NCBI GenBank assembly: GCA_015075175.1
Contig: JABTUV010000001.1
Location: 1-64,000, forward strand
DNA from: a bacterium
Lineage (GTDB): Bacteria; Hinthialibacterota; Hinthialibacteria; H5-UNCL2
Reading direction: 5' to 3'
DNA: 64,000 bases
The notes below the pieces were generated by a model. The model was not told the origin of the DNA and did not search any database. It worked only from the letters and a program-made list of their open reading frames with translations. Numbering within the stretch: the stretch's first letter is position 1; the number at the start of each line of letters is the position of its first letter. The translations under genes were made by a program, and so were the position numbers. Of this stretch, positions 28,704-37,834 are shown one piece after another.

Positions 28704-28817
28704 GAGAAAAACTCCTGGGAGGTACCACCCGAGGATTGGCGCGGGCCTTCCTGCCCGTGCCCGTCAGGTTGGAAGACCTGACCCACTTCAAGGGATGGCC
28801 AGGCAAGGGAGGAAGGT

Positions 28818-30263
28818 ATGAGGCGCGCCGGGCGCGGGCAAGGGCAAAGGGAGCGTCTGGGCGCGCTGACGGTACTGTCGGTCGTGCTGGCGGCGTGGAT
28901 CGCGCCGGTACACGGCGCGCGCACGCCTCCCGCCGCCCTCTATCGCGCAGGCTATGAAATGGCCCCCGAGGTCACCCGCATCTGGGTGACCGTCAATCGC
29001 AGCAACTGGCCGGCCGCGCCTCGCCCCAGCATCTCCGACGGCGCCGTGGTCGTCGTCTTTCCCGGCTTGGAAGTTCACGACCAGCTGGACAACCTGAGCA
29101 TTCCCAACGACACGCTGGTGCGCGAAGTGCGCTTCTCGCGCGCCTCCGGGGGCGCGGTGATGCGCATCCTGTGCCGGCCCGGCGTGACGCCGCAGGCTAC
29201 TTACCTGTCGGAACGCGACGCCTTCTTCGTGGAAATCGCCCGCCCCAGCGCCCTGCGTCCCCCGCCTCAGGTCACGGCCGAGGAATTGCGGCGGCTGAAG
29301 GAGTCGGGCGTCAAGATCGTGGTCCTGGACCCCGGCCACGGCGGCCGCGATCCGGGTACCCGCGGCCACGGCATGATCGAGAAAACCGAAGTGCTGGAGC
29401 TCTGCCGCGTGCTGCAGAAACGCATCGAGGAGATGGGAGCCGGGCGCGTGCGCGTCTTTCTCACCCGCACCGGCGACTACAACCTGGGCAGCCTCTCCGA
29501 CGACCGCCTGCTTCTGCGCATCAAGAAGGCGGCCGAACTCTCCGGCGACCTCTTTCTCTCCGTGCATCTCAACCAGTTCTCCAAGCCGTCCGTGTCCGGC
29601 TGGGAGATTCACGTCCCCCAGAGCTACGCCGACAGCCGGCTGGCGGGTATGCTGCAGCGCGATCCCGCCGCCATCACCGACCACGCGGTCACCGGCGAGA
29701 TGCAGGGCGACGACGCCGAGCTGAAGCACATCATGCTCAAGCAACTGCAGGACTACAACGAGGCCTACGATCCCTCCGGCCAGTGGGCGGACGTGTTGGC
29801 GGGGGAATTGCGCAAGTTGACGGAGATTTCGGCGCGGGGCAAGCGCACCACCAACAAGTTCGTAACCGGCAACCTGGGCATGCCCTCGGTGCTTTTGGAA
29901 GTGGCCTACCTGTCCAACGCGGGCGACGCGCGGTTGGTGCGCAACGAGCGCTTCCGACAGCGGTTGGCCACGGCGGTGGGCGCGGCCGTCCTCAAGTATC
30001 TTTTCGAGGGGCACGCGCAGCTGGCGCAGGCGCCGCCGCCGGCGGCGGTCAAGGTCAGCGCCGCTGCGTCCTCTTCGGCTCGCCAGAAGCCGTCCCCGCC
30101 CGCGCCCGCTCGGCCGGCGTATCACAAGGTCAAGAAGGGGGAGACCATTTCCGAGATCGCCGGCAAGTACGGCGTCAGCGCGACCGCGCTCCTGCGCGCC
30201 AATGGCCTGACGCCCCGCAGCGCCCGCCGCCTGCAGGAGGGGCAGAAAGTCAGAATCCCCTGA
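28818..30263 (+). CDS. N-acetylmuramoyl-L-alanine amidase (AmiC type) with AMIN-like and LysM domains
   Basis: 481 residues. A signal peptide is followed by an AMIN-like beta domain (about 50-150) for septal targeting, and an Amidase_3 catalytic domain. Zn ligands and catalytic residues are seen as His in VVLDPGHGGRDPGTRG, Glu in MIEKTEVLEL, His in LFLSVHLNQFS and Glu in VLLEVAYLSNAGDARL. After a Pro/Ala linker a LysM motif (YHKVKKGETISEIAGKYGVS) binds peptidoglycan. It cleaves the stem peptide from glycan in the periplasm during cell separation. AAGGGAGGAAGG upstream supports the start at 28818. First of four tightly packed genes leading to mreB. Confidence 0.92.
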   Translation: MRRAGRGQGQRERLGALTVLSVVLAAWIAPVHGARTPPAALYRAGYEMAPEVTRIWVTVNRSNWPAAPRPSISDGAVVVVFPGLEVHDQLDNLSIPNDTLVREVRFSRASGGAVMRILCRPGVTPQATYLSERDAFFVEIARPSALRPPPQVTAEELRRLKESGVKIVVLDPGHGGRDPGTRGHGMIEKTEVLELCRVLQKRIEEMGAGRVRVFLTRTGDYNLGSLSDDRLLLRIKKAAELSGDLFLSVHLNQFSKPSVSGWEIHVPQSYADSRLAGMLQRDPAAITDHAVTGEMQGDDAELKHIMLKQLQDYNEAYDPSGQWADVLAGELRKLTEISARGKRTTNKFVTGNLGMPSVLLEVAYLSNAGDARLVRNERFRQRLATAVGAAVLKYLFEGHAQLAQAPPPAAVKVSAAASSSARQKPSPPAPARPAYHKVKKGETISEIAGKYGVSATALLRANGLTPRSARRLQEGQKVRIP

Positions 30264-30269
30264 ACCAGC

Positions 30270-30706
30270 ATGGAACCAACCGGCCCCATCGACCTCAGCA
30301 TGTTCTACAAGACGCCGGCGCAGAACGCGGTGCTGTGGGCGGTGGTGACGATCGGGGTGCTGGTGGTCGGGGGGATCGCCTTGCACCGGTTCTTCCTGTG
30401 GTGGCATGCGCGGCGGGAAGAGAAGGTGTTCTTTTCCCGGTTGGCGGCGCGGGGTGTGGACGCCGCCGGCGAGGACGCGCTCGTCGACCTGGTCAATCAC
30501 AACCTTGACATTTTGGGCCGTCCGACCGAGATTTTTCGATCCCTGCGCGTGTTCGACCGCGCCGCCAGCGAGGAGATCATCCGGCTCTTGTCGTCCCAGC
30601 TGCCCCCGGTCGCCAAACAGGAGCAGTTAGACCGTCTCTATCTTCTGCGCCGGCAGATGTTCCCCGCCGAGAGCGGGACGGTTCCCGAGGGGCGGGGAGA
30701 GGACGC

Positions 30707-30710
<4 letters not shown>
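30270..30710 (+). CDS. Single-pass membrane protein of unknown function (mreB cluster)
   Basis: 146 residues. One transmembrane helix (AVLWAVVTIGVLVVGGIALH, residues ~19-38), then a charged cytosolic part with helices such as GRPTEIFRSLRVFDRAASEE and KQEQLDRLYLLRRQMFP. No family recognised. It begins 7 nt after the amidase stop and overlaps the next gene by 4 nt (ATGA at 30707-30710). Its fixed place between an amidase and MreB suggests a link between wall hydrolysis and the MreB filament (inference). Confidence 0.75.
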
Positions 30711-32012
<1,302 letters not shown>

Positions 32013-32299
32013 GTAGGCTGCAGGCTGGAGAATGGAGGCAGGGGGATCGACAACGGGAGGAGATACAGTTTCTTGAGACATCTGCCTTGGGCACCATCCT
32101 TCACATTTCTGAAGGTTGATACGTGAAAGGCGAGGCAAATGCGATGTGGTAACTTTCACCAGGAGTTGAGAGGATGATGAGCATCTCAAGGAGGCAAGCC
32201 CACGCCGGAGGATTGCGTGGCCATCTTGTTTGTTACCCACAGGAAATGAAGTTATTTACGGGGGCGAGGAGCCGCCGCAAGGCACCCTTGCCGACACCA

Positions 32300-32480
32300 G
32301 GGACGGCCCCCTTGCAGAAGGTCAAGGCTCTCCGAAACGGCCAGAACTGCAACGGCTGGACGAACATGTTCATCTTCGGTGATGACCTCCAGGACTGCAA
32401 CACCCTCTGTCAGATGAAGGAAAAGGCGAAGATCAAGAATGCCGATGAAACGCCAGGGTGTCAAGCAGTACGATCGGCGT
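32300..32480 (+). pseudogene. Possible remnant of a type III-like adenine methyltransferase (mod) gene
   Basis: A short open stretch encodes NGWTNMFIFGDDLQDCNTL followed by KNADETPG. This resembles the SAM-binding region of beta-class methyltransferases (GWxNRLIxGDNLxxLxxL, followed normally by IYIDPPF). The DPPY motif is lost and no full gene surrounds it, so it would be a decayed relic. Nothing else is recognised between mreB and the Dam-like gene. Assignment is tentative. Confidence 0.35.
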
Positions 32481-32605
32481 TATGCGCCGGCGGGAGCAAA
32501 GACTCTGGAATCGCGGAGTGGAATTTCCTTATGGATGACCGGGGCAAAAAGTCCGTCGGGCCGCTGGGTACTCCGAAACACCGGCCGCCTAGAATCAACG
32601 AAGCC

Positions 32606-33464
32606 ATGAAGCGAAAACTGCATCCCCTTCGGATGGTACGGAGGAAAATTCTCCCATCTCGCCTGGCTTCTACCATTGCTCCCGAAGTGCCATCACTACT
32701 GCGAACCGTTTGCGGGGTCGGGAGCCGTCTTGCTGAACCGCGCTCCCTCCCCGATTGAGACCTACAATGATCTTGACGGCGAAGTCGTCAACTTCTTTCG
32801 GGTCTTGCGGGATCAAAGGGACAAATTGATCGAGGCCATCGGTCTAACGCCGTTCTCGCGCGAGGAATTCGCCCTGGCCTGCAAGCTCGATCCCAAAGTC
32901 CCTCCTTTAGAACGCGCCCGACGCTTTTACGTCCGCGCCCGACAAGTAAGGACGGGATTGGCGCAAACCGCTTCACTTGGCCGATGGGCCAATTGTAAGA
33001 ACACATCGCGAGCTGGCATGAGTGGCGTGATTAGTCGATGGCTCGGGGCCATCGACCAGTTGCCAAAGATCGCAGAACGGCTCTTGCGCGTTCAGATCGA
33101 AAACCGTCCCGCTATCGACGTGATCCGCTTGTATGACTCGCCCGATACGCTTTTCTATTGTGACCCGCCGTATGTCCACGACACACGGGCGACGCCAACG
33201 CATACGGCTACGAGATGACAAATCGGCAGCACGCGGAGCTGGCCGAGCTGCTCAACAAAGTTTGCGGAATGGTCGCGGTATCCAACTATCAGTGCGACTT
33301 GATGGACGAACAGTACCCGCGTCCGAAATGGCACAAGACCGTGAGCAGCGCACGCACGAACCACGCTAGAAGGGCACCGTGTGGAAGTCCTGTGGACGAA
33401 CTATGACCCGCAAGTGGTGGCGATGAAGTCAAATGGTGAAGCATTCCTATTCGGAGATTCTTGA
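32606..33464 (+). pseudogene. Dam-like (D12 class) adenine-N6 DNA methyltransferase, frameshifted
   Basis: Motifs of a D12-class N6-adenine methyltransferase appear in order but in different frames: FGWYGGKFSHLAWLLPLLP (the WxGGK motif), CEPFAGSGAVLLNRAPSPIE (SAM binding), TLFYCDPPYVHDTR (catalytic DPPY). Then NAYGYEMTNRQHAELAELL and the end VEVLWTNYDPQVVAMKSNG with stop at 33464. Breaks: an extra C near 32627 and lost base(s) near 33190 and 33360. Lower GC than flanks marks it as imported. It overlaps the nuclease gene by 32 nt, the usual restriction-modification arrangement. It is either decayed or a victim of the same sequence errors seen around it. Confidence 0.8.
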
Positions 33465-34565
33465 AATAGCTTACCGGACCGCAGCGGCTCACCTAGAGAA
33501 GAGCTTCGTTTCGGATGCAGAACTGGCCGACAAGATTGCGTATGCGGCGCTGTGCCCTGGCAGCCGGGGCCGGTGCGCGGTTCCTGTTGGCCGCAACGTT
33601 TCAAAGGTCCATAAACCCGCCGTTGACATCCGCAAGCCATTCATCCAAGCATACCCGAACGAGAAAGGCCGATGCCTACGGGGCGCTACTACGACGAGCA
33701 ATACGTCTTTGACTTCATTACGAGGTGGAAGCTGCCGTGCACTTCCACCACAGCATTCCTGACGCCCGCTTTCGCACAAAACATCGTCCTCGATCTGAAT
33801 CAACGCCTTCGGGGTCGGCCTGCCGGCTTATACCCGGCGATTTTGGAAATTCTCGACGCCATTCAGTCTGGAAAGGTCTCGGCGACTGCGGTTCTCAACG
33901 AATTGCTACGCGTTCTTATCATCGAGCGCGATGACCGCCAAGCGCGCTTGGAGAGTCTCAAGAAAGGGCTCCGAGAGCAGGCCAATGATCTGCCACTGTC
34001 GTCGGAAGATACCGTTCAGCTGATCGAGCAGCATCTTGCTCTCAAGCACTCGTCACGGCTCCCGGTCCTGGTTGTCGCCGCAGCGTATCGTGCGGCTTCC
34101 GAAAGACTCGGCGAAAAGGTGTTGCGGCTTCATGCCCACACGGCTGCCGACAAGCAAACTGGCGCGATCGGCGATGTGGAAATCACGCTATTGGGCGACA
34201 ACAAGGTGGTCACGACTTACGAGATGAAGGATAAACCGGTGACCACCGGCGATGTTGACATCGCTATCCAGAAAATCGCGAATTGCGCGGAAGTGCAGAA
34301 CTACATCTTTGTAACCACTGCGCCGATTGACCCGTCCATCCGGGAATACGCAAACCAACGATACAGAGAACTGGGCGGCGTCGAAGTCGCAGTGCTCGAT
34401 TGCATCGAGTTCTTGCGCCATTTCCTTCATCTTTTCCATCGCCTTCGCACTAGCTTTCTGGATGAGTACCAGGACTTGGTCCTTTCTCAGGCGGAGAGTG
34501 CGGTGAATCAGGCATTGAAGGAGGCGTTTCTTGCGCTTCGGAGGGCTGCGCAAGCGGGTGAGTAG
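33433..34565 (+). pseudogene. Putative PD-(D/E)XK restriction endonuclease, frameshifted
   Basis: About 375 residues once a break near 33670 is repaired. The N-terminal part (MVKHSYSEILEIAYRTAAAH) joins YYDEQYVFDFITRW after the break, and the C-terminal 290 residues are continuous. The segment IGDVEITLLGD, eleven residues, then YEMKDK gives an Asp...ExK pattern typical of PD-(D/E)XK nucleases. From memory it is like SacI-type endonucleases, which is unverified. Position directly after a DNA methyltransferase supports a type II R-M role. Codon use is AT-richer than hosts on either side, consistent with horizontal gain. Recognition site unknown. Confidence 0.65.
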
Positions 34566-34722
34566 TCGGACAGCGCGCCCAACGAAGCGGCGGGTACCAC
34601 CCCATGTGTCCTCAAGTAGGTGCACGGCAGCGACATCGACCATGAGCAGTCAGTGCTCACTAATTTCCCCAGGCTGTCTCAAAGGGTCGACACGCGTCAC
34701 CAGGAAGTGGGACCGTTGAGCG

Positions 34723-36096
34723 CTACAATATAAACTTCCGCGTGTCGGCGGCCTCGACCACGTCGGAGAGTTTCTCCTTCACCATGTCCGCGTCGACCAC
34801 GATTCGTTGTCCCGCCAGGTCGGGCGCGTCGAAGGAGACGTCCTCCAGCAGCTTCTCGACCACGGTCTGCAGGCGGCGGGCGCCGATGTCCTCCATCTCC
34901 TCGTTCATGCGCCAGGCGACGTGGGCGATGGCGTCGATGGCCTCGTCGGTGAATTCGAGCCGCACGCCTTCGGTCAAGAGCAGCGCCGCCGCCTGCGAGA
35001 GGAGCGAGTTCTGCGGCTCGCGCAGAATCCGCCGGAAGTCGTTCTCGTCCAGGCTGGACAGTTCGGTGCGAATGGGGAAGCGGCCCTGCAGGCTCGGGGA
35101 TGAGGTCCTGGGGGCTGGAGCCGTGAAACGCGCCGGCGGCGATGAAGAGCACGTGATCGCTCCTGACCATGCCGTACTTGGTGAGTACCGTGGAACCCTC
35201 GACCAGGGGCAGGATGTCGCGCTGCACGCCCTCGCGCGAGACGTCCGGCCCGGCGCCGCCGTCGCGGCCGATGATCTTGTCGATTTCGTCCAAAAAGACG
35301 ATGCCCATCTGCTCGACGCGCTCGCGCGCTCCGCCGACCGCGTCCTCATCCACCAGGTTGCCGGCCTCCTCGGCTTCCAGAAGCGGGCGGGCGTCGCTTG
35401 ACTTTCATGCGGTTCCTTTCTTCTTGCCGGGCATCATCTTCCATCATCTCTTTCAGGCCAGCGTCAGCTCCTCCATGCCCGCGCCGCCGATGGGCATGCC
35501 CATAATGGAGACGGCGTTGCCGGGCGCGGTCGTCTCCAACTCGACCTCGTGCTCCTCCAGCTTGCCCTCGGCCAGCAATTTGCGGAATTTCTCGCGCGCG
35601 GCCGCGCCCCTCGCCCGGCCCTCTCCCGCCGGGAGAGGGTGTCGCTCGTCGCCTTCGGCGAGCGTGTATTCGTAGGGGGGCACGAGCAGGTCCAGGAGCC
35701 GCTCCTCCGCCAGGGCGACCGCGCGCTCGCGCCTCCTCCATCTTGCGATGCTTGACCTGGTTGACCGCCTGTTCCATCAGGTCGCGGATCATGCTGTCCA
35801 CGTCGCGGCCCACGTAACCCACTTCCGTGAACTTCGCCTCCACCTTGATGAACGGCGTCCACCAGCCGCGCCAGCCGCCGCGCAATCTCCGTCTTGCCCA
35901 CGCCGGTGGAACCGATCATCAGGATGTTCTTGGATAGATTTCCTCCTGCTCCTCGGGGGCAGGGCGCGTCGTCGCGCCCGGTTGCGCAGGGCAATCGCTG
36001 CCGCCCGCTTGGCGTCCGCCTGGCCCACGATATACTGGTCCAGATGCTCCACGATCCTGCGCGAGTCAATTCATCCAACAAAGGATTCTCGCTCAT
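34723..36096 (-). CDS. hslU: HslU (ClpY) ATPase of the HslUV protease, multiple frameshifts
   Basis: Unfoldase ring for HslV. Start ATG 36096 ([12 protein letters not shown]). Recognisable pieces in order but in changing frames: [20 protein letters not shown], Walker [42 protein letters not shown]-domain, Walker [33 protein letters not shown], sensor-2 region [20 protein letters not shown] and the terminal RKFIL, which inserts into HslV. The total length stays a multiple of three. A CCCTCTCCC repeat (35619-35639) sits in the I-domain coding part, giving [14 protein letters not shown]. Last gene of topA-xerC-hslV-hslU. Indels are probably sequence errors. Confidence 0.88.
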
Positions 36097-36120
36097 TTCA
36101 ACTTCTTCTCTGTCTTTTTT

Positions 36121-36165
36121 CATCGTCATCCTAATCGTAACTCGTAATCGATTCTCGATTACGAC
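36121..36165 (+). repeat. TAATCG hexamer hairpin repeat
   Basis: Copies of TAATCG/TAACTCG lead into the palindrome GTAATCGATTCTCGATTAC, between hslU and hslV. The hslV stop codon TAA (36161-36159) lies in this repeat. Confidence 0.7.
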
Positions 36166-36787
36166 TTGCGAGCCGGGTTTTTCTCCGGCGCAAGCACCTC
36201 GACCTGCAGCGAACGATTGGTGTAGATGCAGATGTCGGCGGCGATGTCCAGCGCCACGCGCACGATGGCCTCGGCGTCCAACTGCGTGTGAGCGAGCAGC
36301 GCCTGGGCGGCCGCCTGCGCGTAGGGACCGCCCGAGCCGATGGCCAAGACCCCCTTCTCCGGCTCGATCACGTCCCCGCTGCCGGAGATGATATAGGCGC
36401 CCGCCTCGTCGGCCACCACCATCATCGCCTCCAGCCGCCGCAGCATCCGGTCGGTGCGCCAATCCTTCGCCAGTTCCACCGCGCTGCGCGCCAGGTTGCC
36501 CTTGTATTCGTCCAGGCCTCAAGTTTCCAAGGCGCAAAAGCGTCCGCCGCCGCGCCCGCGAATCCACCAGCACCCGGTCGTGGTACAGTCGGCGAATCTT
36601 GGTCGCCGTATGCTTGACCACCGTCTCTCCGAAGGTCACCTGCCCGTCGCCGCCGATGGCCGTCACCCCGTCGCGACGCACGCAGACGATGGTCGTACTC
36701 TGGACCCTCTCCCTGGGGAGAGCGCGCCTTCAACCCTCTCCCCTGGGGAGAGGGCAGTGAGGGGCGTTGCGTACGCCGGCGTGTCAT
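36159..36787 (-). CDS. hslV: HslV (ClpQ) peptidase with repeat-derived propeptide, frameshifted
   Basis: Threonine peptidase subunit of HslUV. The mature start [20 protein letters not shown], the segment [20 protein letters not shown], and the C-terminal half ([40 protein letters not shown]) are normal. Between VLV and [20 protein letters not shown] bases are lost near 36510-36590. Upstream of the catalytic Thr the ATG at 36787 is followed by about 30 residues encoded largely by two CCCTCTCCC...GGGAGAGGG repeats (36704-36753). This would be an unusually long propeptide removed on activation; one base is also lost before STTIV. Normal HslV has little or no propeptide. Confidence 0.85.
36704..36753 (+). 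repeat. Two CCCTCTCCC/GGGAGAGGG hairpin repeats
   Basis: ACCCTCTCCCTGGGGAGAG (36704-36722) and ACCCTCTCCCCTGGGGAGAG (36732-36751). They lie within the hslV 5' coding part; related copies are at 35619 and 54218-54477. Confidence 0.8.
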
Positions 36788-36876
36788 GGTTGTCCTTTCC
36801 GCGCGTCCGTGTGGAGATTCGCGCCAAGGCAAACTGAAGTTTGTACCCGGACACATCCTGGGCGCGCGATGCGCCT

Positions 36877-37781
36877 CTAGACAGGCGCGGCGCAGCCGCT
36901 CCGCGTCGACCTGCGTGTATTTCTGCGTGGTGGACAGACTGGAGTGGCCCAGAAGTTCCTGGATCGAGCGCAAATCCGCTCCCGCCGACAGGAGATGCGT
37001 GGCGAAGGTATGCCGGAAGGTATGCGGGGTCGTACGCCGCATGCCCCGTCCCATCGTATGCAGGCGCACGCGTCCTGCACCCAGCGAACGGAGACGCGCG
37101 CCGCCCGCCGAGGACGAAGGCGCGGCGGGTTCGGGCGAGCTGGGCCGCAGTCCGCGCGCCGGCATGGCCGCGATCTCCCACGCCGAGGATACTCCGACAG
37201 CGCGCCGCGCCGCGCCGATGGGCAATACCTGTTCCTTTCCACCTTTCCCGTCACCCGCACCCAGTCGAGCGCGGCGGAAAGATGGTCGAGGATCGATGCC
37301 CACCAGCGTGCCCACGCGCATGCCGGTGGGTATAAGGTTCCATGATCGCCCAGTCGCGAGAAAGAGCGGGTGGCGGCGGGGCGCTGATCGAGCAGACTCT
37401 TGACATCATCCTCGGCCAGAACGCGGGGCACGCGGCGCGGCACGCCCGCAGGCGGATGCCGTCGGTCGGCGCCGCCTCCGCCCCGTCGCCTTGCAGTAAT
37501 GCCGATAGAACGCCTTCAGCGCCCCAGCTGCGATTGAGCGAGGGGCGAGAGGAAGCTCCGACAGGGCGGAGGAAGCCGCGCACGTCCAGCCGTTGTACCG
37601 CCTCCACTTCCACTTCCGGCCACTCTCCCTCGATATGCGCGGGAATCCGGCCGGCATAGGAACCCGCGTAGTAATTGAAGAACTGCGCCAGGTCGCGGCG
37701 ATGGGCGGCCAGCGTATGCGGCGAGGCGCCCCGCGTGCGCCATCTGCGCCAGGAAATCTTCACCGCGTTCTCAGCCTTCAT
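36877..37781 (-). CDS. xerC: XerC-type tyrosine recombinase, frameshifted
   Basis: Chromosome dimer resolution recombinase by synteny (topA-xerC/codV-hslV-hslU is a classic order). Fragments in several frames: core-binding part [19 protein letters not shown] and [22 protein letters not shown], then the catalytic box [20 protein letters not shown] with R and [19 protein letters not shown] with the nucleophile Tyr, and [12 protein letters not shown]. The catalytic residues visible are intact. At least four indels are needed. The 3' end is uncertain; after LRR the reading runs into a CAAACTGAAGTTTG repeat at 36830-36843. Confidence 0.82.
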
Positions 37782-37834
37782 CGTAATCGTGCTCGTAATC
37801 GTGCTCGTAATCGTAATCGATTACGATTACGAGA
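37782..37834 (+). repeat. TAATCG/TGCTCG hexamer array with hairpin
   Basis: Alternating TAATCG and TGCTCG hexamers end in CGTAATCGATTACG, a perfect palindrome extending to CGTAATCGTAATCGATTACG. It fills the topA-xerC gap. Confidence 0.8.

Noticed and set aside
34723-37781. Programmed ribosomal frameshifting in hslU, hslV or xerC
   Set aside because: Too many shifts, in both directions, without slippery sites, and shared by unrelated genes in the same stretch; sequence error or decay fits better.
36877-37781. Phage or transposon integrase
   Set aside because: Order topA-xerC-hslV-hslU is the conserved chromosomal arrangement for XerC/CodV.
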